This document shows, in pieces, positions 17,956-25,852 of a stretch of DNA of 64,000 nt (position 1 is its first letter; every line of letters starts with the position of its first letter). The notes beneath the pieces are model-generated. The model did not search any database. It saw only the letters and a list, made by a program, of their open reading frames with translations, and was not told where the DNA came from. Source of the stretch: Candidatus Accumulibacter similis (GTDB lineage: Bacteria > Pseudomonadota > Gammaproteobacteria > Burkholderiales > Rhodocyclaceae); contig CP054595.1 in assembly GCA_013347225.1 (NCBI GenBank), positions 1,364,001 to 1,428,000 on the forward strand, in the 5' to 3' direction. Both the position numbers and the translations under genes were made by a program.

Positions 17956-19386
17956 ATGAAGCGCTTATTTGCAGTTCTGGCCCTGCTTGGAGCCGTCACT
18001 GTCGCTACCCCGGCTTGGGCTGACGACAAGCCCACGCCAGCTCCCGCGGCAACCGCGGCAACCGCGGCGCCGGCAGCGGTTGCCAACAAGGGCGACAACG
18101 CCTGGGTGATGACCAGCGCCGCGCTGGTCATCCTGATGTCCATTCCTGGCCTGGCGCTCTTCTACGGTGGCCTGGTGCGCAGCAAGAACATGCTCTCGGT
18201 GCTGATGCAGGTCTTCATCACCTTCTCGCTGATCAGCGTCCTCTGGGTGGTCTACGGCTACTCGCTGGCATTCACCGAAGGTGGAGGCTTCTTCGGCGTG
18301 TTCGACAAGCTGTTCCTGAAGGGGATCACCGTCGACTCGGTCGCGGCGACCTTCTCCAAGGGGGTGGTCATCTCCGAACTCGCCTACGTCATCTTCCAGG
18401 GCGCTTTCGCGGCGATCACCTGCGGCCTGATCGTCGGCGCCTTTGCCGAGCGGGCGAAGTTCGCCGCCATCCTGGTCTTCATGGTGATCTGGTTCTCGCT
18501 CTCCTACCTGCCGATGGCACACATGGTGTGGTACTGGGCCGGACCCGACGCCTACGTCGACGCGGCAGCTGGCGAGGCCGCCACCAAGACGGCCGGCTTC
18601 CTCTTCCAGAAGGGTGCGCTCGACTTCGCAGGTGGCACCGTGGTGCATATCAACGCCGCCATCGCCGGCCTCATCGGTGCCATCGTCATCGGCAAGCGGA
18701 TCGGTTACGGGCGTGAGTCGATGGCGCCGCACAGCCTGACCTTCACGATGATCGGTGCCTCGCTGCTGTGGTTCGGCTGGTTCGGCTTCAACGCCGGCTC
18801 GGCGCTCGAGGCGAGCGGTGGCGCTGCCCTGGCGATGGTGAATACCTGGGTGGCCACCGCCTGCGCGGCGATGTCCTGGATGCTGGCGGAGTGGATGCTG
18901 AAAGGCAAGCCGTCGATGCTCGGTGCAGCCTCGGGTGCGGTTGCCGGCTTGGTGGCGATCACCCCGGCGGCCGGATTCGTCGGTGTCATGGGCGCCATCT
19001 GCATCGGCCTGCTGGCGGGCGTGATTTGCCTCTGGGGCGTCAATGGCCTGAAGCGCATGCTCGGCGCAGACGATTCGCTCGACGTCTTTGGCGTGCATGG
19101 CGTCGGGGGCATTCTCGGCGCCATCCTCACCGGCGTCTTCACCGATCCATCGCTCGGTGGCACCGGGGTATACGACTATGTGGCCAACAAGGTCGGTGAC
19201 TACGACATGACCGCCCAACTGATCAGCCAGCTGTGGGGTGTCGGCACGGTCATCGTCTGGTCCGGCATCGTCTCGTTGGTGGCTTTCAAGCTGGTGGACA
19301 TGGTGATCGGCCTGCGCGTGCCGGAAGAAGAAGAGCGCGAAGGTCTGGACATCACCTCGCACGGCGAATCCGCCTACCACTACTGA
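17956..19386 (+). CDS. amtB: Ammonium transporter AmtB, second copy with signal peptide
   Basis: The 476-residue protein starts with a cleavable signal peptide (MKRLFAVLALLGAVTVATPAWA) and an Ala/Pro/Thr-rich spacer, followed by the eleven-helix Amt core. Pore histidines are in GGTVVHINAAIA and DVFGVHGVGGILG, and the AFAERAKF signature is present. The cytoplasmic tail GLDITSHGESAYHY is the conserved PII-binding tail. Coupling to glnK 10 bases upstream and the terminator 30 bases downstream define a torF–glnK–amtB unit. Confidence 0.96.
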   Translation: MKRLFAVLALLGAVTVATPAWADDKPTPAPAATAATAAPAAVANKGDNAWVMTSAALVILMSIPGLALFYGGLVRSKNMLSVLMQVFITFSLISVLWVVYGYSLAFTEGGGFFGVFDKLFLKGITVDSVAATFSKGVVISELAYVIFQGAFAAITCGLIVGAFAERAKFAAILVFMVIWFSLSYLPMAHMVWYWAGPDAYVDAAAGEAATKTAGFLFQKGALDFAGGTVVHINAAIAGLIGAIVIGKRIGYGRESMAPHSLTFTMIGASLLWFGWFGFNAGSALEASGGAALAMVNTWVATACAAMSWMLAEWMLKGKPSMLGAASGAVAGLVAITPAAGFVGVMGAICIGLLAGVICLWGVNGLKRMLGADDSLDVFGVHGVGGILGAILTGVFTDPSLGGTGVYDYVANKVGDYDMTAQLISQLWGVGTVIVWSGIVSLVAFKLVDMVIGLRVPEEEEREGLDITSHGESAYHY

Positions 19387-19416
19387 GCCGGGCGAACTCC
19401 AAGTCTCTCCCCCTTT

Positions 19417-19446
19417 GGGGCGCCCGTGTGGCGCCCCACTTTTTTG
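19417..19446 (+). terminator. Intrinsic terminator after amtB
   Basis: A perfect 8-bp stem (GGGGCGCC/GGCGCCCC) with the 5-base loop CGTGT is followed by AC and a run of six T (19440–19445). It starts 30 bases after the amtB stop. Confidence 0.92.
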
Positions 19447-19544
19447 CCTTGGGGGGCGGGCGCACCTCTGGCCCCGCTCACCGCACACAGCCGGTCGCAA
19501 CCATCACGGCCGAGCGGCTTGACTCACACTTGCCGAGGTGTGCT

Positions 19545-19690
19545 GTGATCTTCCACAGGTACGGCAATCGGTACCTCGCGACTTTCGCCTACCGATTCAA
19601 CCGCCGATTCGATCTCAGGAAGCTCAACGAGCGGCTCCTGGTCGCCGCAGCAACCTGCGGGCCACGGTCCCGGCGTGCGATCCGGGGGGC
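19545..19690 (+). mobile_element. IS1595-type transposase 3' remnant
   Basis: One frame encodes FHRYGNRYLATFAYRFNRRF followed by DLRKLNERLLVAA. The RYLA.F.YRFNRRFDL string is the conserved C-terminal end of IS1595/ISXO2-like transposases. Only about 45 residues survive, with no DDE core. I could not identify terminal inverted repeats. The remnant directly abuts the 5'-truncated HAD gene and probably marks the insertion or deletion that destroyed it. Confidence 0.65.
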
Positions 19691-19704
19691 TGACGTTCGT
19701 TGCG

Positions 19705-20342
19705 AAGCAGGTGCCGGAATGACTACGGGCGAGTCTGCCGCTGCCGTGGGCCTCTGGCTGGCCTCGGCGCGTCATCGCCGGTTCGCCAGGCTCTATGACC
19801 CTCTGGCGTGCCAGCCGATGCTCGAGGTGCGCCTCTTTGCGGGCGAACGGTTGCAGGACCGACATCGTCTCGGGCAGCGGCGCCGATGTCATGCGCGTCT
19901 TTGCTGAACGGGTCTATGGTGTTCCGCCGGAACAGGTGGTCGGATCGACGGCACGGACCACCTTCGAACTGCGCGCCAGTGGACCGGTGCTGCTCAAGAC
20001 CATGGATCACCTCTTCGTGGACGACAAGGCGGGCAAGCCGGTGGGCATCCATCAATTCATCGGCCGCCCGCCGATCGCCTGTTTCGGCAACAGCGACCGC
20101 GACGTGGCGATGCTGATCAGTACACGACGATCAACAACCCGCGGCCCAGCTTCGGGCTGATCGTCCACCATACCGATGCGGAACGCGAGTACGCCTACGA
20201 TGCGCTCACCAAGAGCAGTGGCAAGCTGCTTGAGGCACTGCAGGAAGCGCCGCAGCGCGGGTGGACCGTGGCGGACATGAAACGCGACTGGAAAACCGTG
20301 TTTTCCTCCCGTTGGCGACCTGACCGCCCTTGTTCTCAGTAG
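19705..20342 (+). pseudogene. HAD-family phosphatase, 5'-truncated and frameshifted
   Basis: Three frames in succession give one protein. The first runs from about 19720 (GMTTGESA, WLASARHRRFARLYD, CQPMLEV). The second, from about 19865, reads IVSGSGADVMRVFAERVYGV, PPEQVVGSTARTTFEL, FVDDKAGKPVGIHQFIGRPP and CFGNSDRDVAML. The third, from about 20118, reads QYTTINNPRPSFGLIVHHTD and then RGWTVADMKRDWKTVF. This is the exported HAD (phosphoserine-phosphatase-like) family. The N-terminal half with the catalytic DxDGT motif is missing, so the product would be dead. Frameshifts lie near 19850 and 20115. The 3' end overlaps the stop of the opposing gene by 7 bases. Confidence 0.78.
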
Positions 20343-20842
20343 GGCGGGTTGATCACCACGTACTGGCCGCCCTGCGGCTGATACCAGGTGTTGCCGCACT
20401 GCTGGTAGATGATCCCGCCGTAATTGACCGGCACGCAGTTGGCGGGCACGGAACGTACAATCGAACCGACCACGGCCGCGGTTACGGCCACCGTCGCGGT
20501 GACCGCGGCGGCGGTGGCGACCGGATGGTAGTCGTTGTCCCAGCCCCCGCAGCAGCCGCGGCGGTCGACATCGACATTGACGTTCCTGTTCACATTGACG
20601 TTGGTGTTGCGGCTGCTGACGCTGTTGACGCTGGTGTTGCGTATGTCGTTGCTGCGCACGTCGCGCCGGCTGTTGTCGACCTGGCGACCGCCGCCGCCAA
20701 CGCCCCCGGCATGCGCCGCGGCTCGCTGGCCGCCGCCCCCGGGCCCGCGCTCACGCGCTTCGGCAATTGGCCCCAGTGCGAGGCTGGAAAGAGCGAGCAC
20801 CGCGAGCGGGATCGCGACACGGCTGGCAAATGTCCTGTTCAT
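20336..20842 (-). CDS. Exported small protein with Asn/Val-rich tract (DUF6515-like C-terminus)
   Basis: The 168-residue protein has a signal peptide (to about residue 29, AEARE), a Gly/Arg-rich segment, then a low-complexity Asn/Val/Asp run (about residues 66–92, with NTNVNVNRNVNVDVDRR) and a CCGG cysteine pair. A hydrophobic Ala/Val/Thr stretch (about 108–130) could span the membrane or be a glycine-zipper-like helix. The end, YQQCGNTWYQPQGGQYVVI, recurs in unnamed secreted proteins of proteobacteria. GGGAGAA precedes the ATG. It follows the DUF2092 gene by 12 bases, so they share a transcript. Function unknown. Confidence 0.78.
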   Translation of the reverse strand: MNRTFASRVAIPLAVLALSSLALGPIAEARERGPGGGGQRAAAHAGGVGGGGRQVDNSRRDVRSNDIRNTSVNSVSSRNTNVNVNRNVNVDVDRRGCCGGWDNDYHPVATAAAVTATVAVTAAVVGSIVRSVPANCVPVNYGGIIYQQCGNTWYQPQGGQYVVINPPY

Positions 20843-20854
20843 GCGGGTTCTCCC

Positions 20855-21622
20855 TTAGTTCCTGTCGAGCGCGCGCAGCTCGACCGACTTGCTGCCCTTG
20901 GACGGAACGAATGTGAAGATCGAGTCCGGAAAGCCGGGCTTGAGCTGCCACTCGATCAGCGAAACCGACTGCGGACGAGCCTCGTCGGCGCGGTTCGTGA
21001 TGACGAGCTTGCGCGGCAACGGCTTCCCGCCGGCCTCGATCCAGATCTGCCAGTCCAGCTTCCCCTGGCGTAAGGCGAAGTGGTCGCAAAGGTCGCCGCC
21101 GATGAAATCCTGCCCGGCGTTCATCGCCGACTCGATGCCATCGGCCGGCGCTGCTGCGGTGCCCCAAAGGAACAGGTCGGCAAGCGGCACCTCGACGCCA
21201 TAACGCTGCTCGAGCCGGTCGACCAGTTCGGCCAACGAACCGCTGAATTCGACCGTCGAGTAATACTTTTGCGCCGGGGAATAGAGGGTCGCTTGCCGGC
21301 CATCGTAGAAGAGCTCACGCACACTGCGCGCGCTCGACATGCGGGCGCGCAACCTGTTCGGGCGTGCGACGTCGATGACCGCCGATGCCGTGTGCTGCAG
21401 CTTCTGGCCGTCGGCGAGGACGCGTTCGCCCGTGAGTTCGGTGCTGACGCGGAAGCGGCTCAGCCCCTGTAGGTAGGCGCCCATGTCCTTGAGCGCCTGG
21501 ATCGCAGCCGGATCGACTGCCGTGGAACTCGTCGAGGGTGGCGGCGCGGCGGCCTGCGCGCGAGCAAGCGGTGGCGCCAGGGCAATGGCCAGCAAGAGCG
21601 ATGCGAGGAATCCTTGTTTCAC
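20855..21622 (-). CDS. DUF2092 periplasmic protein
   Basis: The 255-residue protein starts at a GTG (21622) with GGAGAT before it and has a signal peptide ending ARAQA near residue 23. The body matches DUF2092: AIQALKDMGAYLQGLSRF, a beta-rich middle (VIDVARPNRLRARM, FYDGRQATLYSPAQKYYST) and the LPRKLVITNR stretch near the end. The fold is related to LolA/outer-membrane-lipoprotein carriers, which suggests binding of a lipid or hydrophobic ligand. It lies 31 bases after the next unknown gene and 12 bases before the Asn-rich protein gene; function not known. Confidence 0.82.
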   Translation of the reverse strand: MKQGFLASLLLAIALAPPLARAQAAAPPPSTSSTAVDPAAIQALKDMGAYLQGLSRFRVSTELTGERVLADGQKLQHTASAVIDVARPNRLRARMSSARSVRELFYDGRQATLYSPAQKYYSTVEFSGSLAELVDRLEQRYGVEVPLADLFLWGTAAAPADGIESAMNAGQDFIGGDLCDHFALRQGKLDWQIWIEAGGKPLPRKLVITNRADEARPQSVSLIEWQLKPGFPDSIFTFVPSKGSKSVELRALDRN

Positions 21623-21653
21623 GCGGGATCTCCAGAAATTGACAGGTTGGGCT

Positions 21654-22178
21654 TCAAACGCCGGCGGCCAGCGCCGTCAGCAGGCTTTGGCCGAGCGCTG
21701 CCGGCGGTGCGTTGCCGGTCCAGCGAACGAGGCCAGCCCGCTCCGCTGCAGCGGCCGTGAGGTGGCCGTCGAGCAGCGCGGCGAGGGCTGGTTCGCTGGT
21801 CAGCAGGACCGGATCGTCGATCATCGGCGTCGCATGCGTGACGATCCGCACCCTGTTCGCGCTTGCCGCGAAGCGCGCCCAGTGGCCGAACTCTACCACG
21901 AGCAGCGCGAATCCACCCCGGAGGCCGGCCTTCTCGAGGCGGGCGCGCAGCTGCTCCAGCCGTTCCTCGAGTCGCTGGCTGGCGGCCGCGGCGTCGACTT
22001 CGGGTAGGGCGGCCAGTTGCCCATTGACGACCGCCTGTCGGGTGTCGAGGGCGACGCCGAGGCTGCCCGGATAGCGGGTCGTGAACGGATTGTCGACGGC
22101 GCCGTGCAGCCCACAGGCGCCGGCCGGGGCGATGCCGAGCACGGCGACGAGTGCAGCGGCGAGCACTGACTTGCGCAT
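21654..22178 (-). CDS. Exported hypothetical protein, 174 residues
   Basis: A signal peptide (MRKSVLAAALVAVLGIAPAG) precedes a possible lipid-type or free cysteine (GACGLHG). The mature part is helix-rich (AAAASQRLEERLEQLRARLE), then FALLVVEFGHWARF and VLLTSEPALAALLDGHLT. I do not recognise a family. GGGAG lies before the ATG. It sits 25 bases after the alkylsulfatase gene and 31 bases before the DUF2092 gene on the same strand, so it probably belongs to the same exported-protein operon. Confidence 0.7.
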   Translation of the reverse strand: MRKSVLAAALVAVLGIAPAGACGLHGAVDNPFTTRYPGSLGVALDTRQAVVNGQLAALPEVDAAAASQRLEERLEQLRARLEKAGLRGGFALLVVEFGHWARFAASANRVRIVTHATPMIDDPVLLTSEPALAALLDGHLTAAAAERAGLVRWTGNAPPAALGQSLLTALAAGV

Positions 22179-22203
22179 GGTGACGCTCCCGTCGTCCCGC
22201 CGT

Positions 22204-24171
22204 TCAAGGCGTGACGACGTTGAACCAGAAGTCGAAGCTGTCGAGCGAGGCCATGAAGTCCTCGAAGACGGCGGCGTTGCCGGTGATCTTCAGCTTGCCG
22301 TCGGCGACCGCTTTCTCGAGCGACGTTTCCTTGAGCTGGATGGCGTTCAGCGTCGCTTTGTCCATGCTCAGCGAGACGTCGGCCTGCGGCCACTGCTTGC
22401 GCGTGTGATTGAGCACGGCGTTCTCGACCGACAGCGTGTAGGCCTGCTTGAGATCGGGGAAGTCGATGTTGATCGCGTACTTCTTGCCGGCCGCCTTGCC
22501 GGCGTTCAGGCGCACCGCCAGATAGTCGAAGAGCATTGCCGGCGACATCGCACGGATGGTGTCGGGTGTCGCCGTCTGCGTGCCGCCGGCCGTAGGCACG
22601 CCGTTGCGCAACTCGTAGGCGCCCTGCAGGTAGACCGAGCGCCACGGGCCCGATTCGGCCTGGTAGCCGAGTTGCTCGAGGGTGTCGGCGAGCAGTTCCC
22701 TGGCTTCGGCATTCTTCGGATTGGCGAAGACGGCATGCTTAAGGACCTCCGCGACCCAGCGGTATTCGCCCTTGTCGAACGAGGCGCGCGCTTTCCTGAG
22801 CAGTGCGGCCTCACCGCCCATGAACTCGACGTATTTCGGGCCTACCAATTCGGGCGGCAGGTTGTTCAGGTTCGACGGGTTGCCGTTGTACCAGCCCATG
22901 TAGCGCTGATAGACGGCGCGGCTGTTGTGGCGCAGCGTGCCGTAATAGCCGCGGTTCGGCCAGAAATTGTCGAGCTCGGCCGGCAGCTTGATCATTTCCG
23001 AGATTTCCTCGCCGGTGTAACCGTGGTTCATCAGGCGCACAGACTGATCGTGCGTGTACTTGTAGAGATCGCGCTGCTTCTTGAAGTAGTCGACGACGTT
23101 GGCGTTGCCCCAGCGCGGCCAGTGGTGCGACTGGAACTTCACCTCGACATCGCTGCCCCAGGTTTCGATCGTTTCGTTCAGGTAGCCTGCCCACTTCAGT
23201 GCGTCGCGCACCTGGGCGCCGCGCAGGGTCAGGATGTTGTGCATCGTGTTGGTGGCGTTCTCGGCCATCCACAGCGCCTTGAACTGCGGGAACCAGGTAT
23301 TCATCTCGGCCGGCGCCTCGGTGCCCGGGGTCATCTGGAACACCATCCTGACGCCGTCGATGGTCACTTCCTCGCCGGTCTTCCTGATCTCGCGCGTCGG
23401 CAGGATGAGACCGGCGAGACCGGTCGAGGTGGTCATGCCGAGGCCGCCATTGACGCCGCCCAGGGCGTTGCGCGGCAGGAGCGCGCCGTACATGTACACC
23501 GCCCGGCGCGCCATCGCGTTGCCGGCGATCACGTTCTCGGAAACCGCATGCTCGGTGAAGTGTTCCGGCGCCAGGATCTGCACCTTGCCGGCAGCCACCT
23601 CTGCGGCATCGACGATGCCACGCACGCCCCCGTAATGGTCGACGTGCGAGTGACTGTAGACGACGGCGACCACCGGCCGCGTCCCGAGCTGCCTGTTGAT
23701 GAGGTCGAGGCCGGCGCGCGCTGTCTCGGGGGAGATCAGCGGATCGAACACGATCCAGCCGGTGTCACCCTGCACGAAGGTGATGTTGGAGAGGTCGTAG
23801 CCGCGCACTTGGTAGATGCGGTCTGTGACCTTGAACAGGCCGTTGAGCAGGCTCAGCTGCGCATTGCGCCAGAGACTGGGGTTGACCGTGTCGGGCGACG
23901 CCTTGTCGAGACCGATGTATTTCTTGTACTGCTCGAGATCCCACACGACGTTGCCCTTGGCGTCCTTGATCGCCACCACGTCCTCCCTGGCGATCAGGCC
24001 GCGCTGGGCATCCTCGAAGTCCTGCCTGTCGGAGAACGGCAGTTCCTGCAACACCTGCTGGTTGGCCTGCCTGGTGAACGGCGTTGCCGGCTTGGACGGC
24101 GTCGCGGCGAAGGTCGTAGCGGTGACGCCGAGAGTGGCGACAGCGGTGGCGATGAGGCGCATTCCGGTCAT
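22204..24171 (-). CDS. Alkyl/aryl-sulfatase of the metallo-beta-lactamase fold (SdsA/BDS1 type)
   Basis: The 655-residue exported protein has a signal peptide (to about residue 22). The MBL zinc motif HSHVDH is at residues 174–179, with DPLISPETARAG before it and the second-site residues near APEHFTEHAVSENVIAGNAM. A dimerisation region and a C-terminal SCP2-like domain (about 530–655, AVRLNAGKAAGKKYAINIDF) follow, which is the SdsA1 layout. Such enzymes hydrolyse primary or secondary alkyl sulfates such as SDS to sulfate and alcohol. The LysR gene is divergent and 151 bases away, as is usual for sdsA–sdsB pairs. The three exported proteins downstream are not part of any known sulfatase system I can name. 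Confidence 0.9.
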   Translation of the reverse strand: MTGMRLIATAVATLGVTATTFAATPSKPATPFTRQANQQVLQELPFSDRQDFEDAQRGLIAREDVVAIKDAKGNVVWDLEQYKKYIGLDKASPDTVNPSLWRNAQLSLLNGLFKVTDRIYQVRGYDLSNITFVQGDTGWIVFDPLISPETARAGLDLINRQLGTRPVVAVVYSHSHVDHYGGVRGIVDAAEVAAGKVQILAPEHFTEHAVSENVIAGNAMARRAVYMYGALLPRNALGGVNGGLGMTTSTGLAGLILPTREIRKTGEEVTIDGVRMVFQMTPGTEAPAEMNTWFPQFKALWMAENATNTMHNILTLRGAQVRDALKWAGYLNETIETWGSDVEVKFQSHHWPRWGNANVVDYFKKQRDLYKYTHDQSVRLMNHGYTGEEISEMIKLPAELDNFWPNRGYYGTLRHNSRAVYQRYMGWYNGNPSNLNNLPPELVGPKYVEFMGGEAALLRKARASFDKGEYRWVAEVLKHAVFANPKNAEARELLADTLEQLGYQAESGPWRSVYLQGAYELRNGVPTAGGTQTATPDTIRAMSPAMLFDYLAVRLNAGKAAGKKYAINIDFPDLKQAYTLSVENAVLNHTRKQWPQADVSLSMDKATLNAIQLKETSLEKAVADGKLKITGNAAVFEDFMASLDSFDFWFNVVTP

Positions 24172-24288
24172 CGTTGGTCCTCGCTTGATCCGTGTTCGTC
24201 TTGATGAGATTCGGTAGTCCGGAGCCTCAGCCGAAACACCGGGGCGATCTGTCGGCGGAGTGAAACACGGGATTCGTCATGCGTCCAG

Positions 24289-24301
24289 TGACAATGTGTC
24301 A
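24289..24301. promoter_or_regulatory. Possible LysR operator between the alkylsulfatase and lysR genes
   Basis: TGACAATGTGTCA is a perfect 5-3-5 dyad in the 151-base divergent gap, with the T-N11-A outline that LysR regulators recognise, and GTCATGAC (24298–24305) overlaps it. It is 22 bases upstream of the lysR ATG. Position and shape fit self-regulation plus control of the sulfatase gene; no direct proof. Confidence 0.45.
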
Positions 24302-24322
24302 TGACGACGATAACATGGGCGC

Positions 24323-25303
24323 ATGGACATCGAGATCCGCCTGATCCGGCACGTGCTGGCGCTCGCCGGGCAGCGCAATTTCGCGCGCGCCGCCGAGCAA
24401 TTGCACCTGTCACAACCGGCCCTGTCGCGCAGCATTGCCCGGCTCGAAGAAGCGCTCGGTGTCGCGCTGTTCGACCGTACGCCCGAGGGGGCGATCCCGA
24501 CCGCTTACGGTCGCGTCGTCATCGAGCGCGGGCAGGACATCCTGCGCCGCGGGCAGGAACTGCAGCACGAACTGGATCTGATGCAGGGTCTCGAGACCGG
24601 TGCGGTGTCGATCGTCGCCGGCCCGTTCCCGCACGCCATCTCGGCCGGCACTGCCGTGTCGCGTTTCCTCGCCGTGCATGGCGGGCTGCGAGTCCATCTG
24701 GCGCAACAGAGCCCGCGCGGTGCGGTCGCGCCGGTACTCGACGGCTCGGTCGACCTCGGCATCGCCGACCTTCGCGAATGGGGCGACGATCCCCGCCTGC
24801 AGGTCGAGCCGCTGCCGCCCCACGTCGGCCTCTGGGTGGCACGCGCCGACCACCCGCTGGCCGGGCGGCGCGATCTCACCCTTGCCGACGTGCTCGCCTA
24901 CCGCCTGATCTGCGCCGTGCTGCCGCGCCAATTCGCCGAGCATTTCGGCGACTGTCCGGCAGCGGGGCAGGCCGATCCGGAGGAAGGGGTCTTCTACCCG
25001 GCGGTCACGCTCGACACGCTGAGCTTCGGACCGATGATCGCCGCTGCGTCCGACGCGATCATGCTGACCACCGTCGGCATCGCCGCGGTTGGGCTCGAAC
25101 GGGGCGAACTGGCGATCCTCGGCCTGCACCTGCCGTGGCAGCAGACTGCCTACGGCTTCCTGACCCGGCGCAACCGCACGCCGTCGCCGGCGACGCTCGC
25201 GTACATGGCCTGTGTGCGCGCCGTCGAAGCGGAAGCGATGGCGGAGGAGCGCCGCCTTCTCGCCCACCACCTCGGTCCCGGTTTCGTGTCGGCCAGCCGG
25301 TGA
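24323..25303 (+). CDS. LysR family transcriptional regulator
   Basis: The 326-residue protein has an N-terminal winged helix-turn-helix (residues 1–60, with FARAAEQLHLSQPALSRSIA) and a C-terminal two-lobed effector domain (about 90–300; DLGIADLREW and MLTTVGIAAVGL). Family length is 290–330. It is transcribed away from the alkylsulfatase gene and likely controls it with an alkyl sulfate or breakdown product as effector, by analogy with SdsB. Its stop overlaps the GTG of the following MFS remnant, which suggests that a transporter was once co-transcribed. Confidence 0.9.
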   Translation: MDIEIRLIRHVLALAGQRNFARAAEQLHLSQPALSRSIARLEEALGVALFDRTPEGAIPTAYGRVVIERGQDILRRGQELQHELDLMQGLETGAVSIVAGPFPHAISAGTAVSRFLAVHGGLRVHLAQQSPRGAVAPVLDGSVDLGIADLREWGDDPRLQVEPLPPHVGLWVARADHPLAGRRDLTLADVLAYRLICAVLPRQFAEHFGDCPAAGQADPEEGVFYPAVTLDTLSFGPMIAAASDAIMLTTVGIAAVGLERGELAILGLHLPWQQTAYGFLTRRNRTPSPATLAYMACVRAVEAEAMAEERRLLAHHLGPGFVSASR

Positions 25304-25709
25304 TCGGTCCGGCCACGCCGGCCAGGCGACGTACGCTCGCCGCCTCGGTGGCCTGCGACATGGCGCTGCACGGCTATGCGCTGATGATTCCGGCGGTCGG
25401 CCACGCGCTCCACTTCACCTCCGTCGTCGCTGCCGGCGAGGCGCGGGCCAAACTGCTGTGGTCGACCGCCTCTTCCCCAGCGACCGCCCCGGCGAGTACT
25501 ACGGCTTCCACGCGCTGGCGGGACGCGCGTCGTCCTCGCTCGGGCCGCTGTTCTTCGGGCTGGTTGCGCTGGCTGGCAGCCAGCGGGCGGCGATGACGGC
25601 GCTGGCGGTCTTCCTCGCCGCCCGAGGCTGGCTGCTGCTGACCGTTCGCCTGGATCCGGGATTCCCGGCAGCAGACCGCGAGCGAAGCCTTCCGCAATCG
25701 GCTTCCTGA
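25300..25709 (+). pseudogene. MFS transporter (UMF1-like) with large internal deletion
   Basis: The GTG at 25300 overlaps the lysR stop and opens a frame with ACDMALHGYALMIPAVGHAL and HFTSVVAAGEA, the first helix region of UMF1/Atg22-like transporters (usually YDWANSAYA). After about 48 residues the reading passes to another frame with RLFPSDRPGEYYGFHALAG and LGPLFFGLVALAGSQRAAM, which is the family's C-terminal helices. About 250–300 middle residues are gone. So the locus is an internally deleted, frameshifted pseudogene fused near 25450–25460. Confidence 0.68.
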
Positions 25710-25852
25710 CGCTGGCACCCTCGCCGATCGAGGGCGACGTTCTGGCCGGATGCCGGAAGAATCATGGCGAACACGGGGACAGCCATTCTGCGGCACGTCT
25801 GCCCGCGGGTGACGCTCATCGGCGTTCTCGCGGTCGCCTGCGGCGGGTCGCC

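Noticed and set aside
22081..24204. 707-residue open frame antisense to the alkylsulfatase gene
   Set aside because: It is a mirror frame of a clear MBL sulfatase in high-GC DNA and shows no recognisable domain, only Arg/His/Val-rich sequence.
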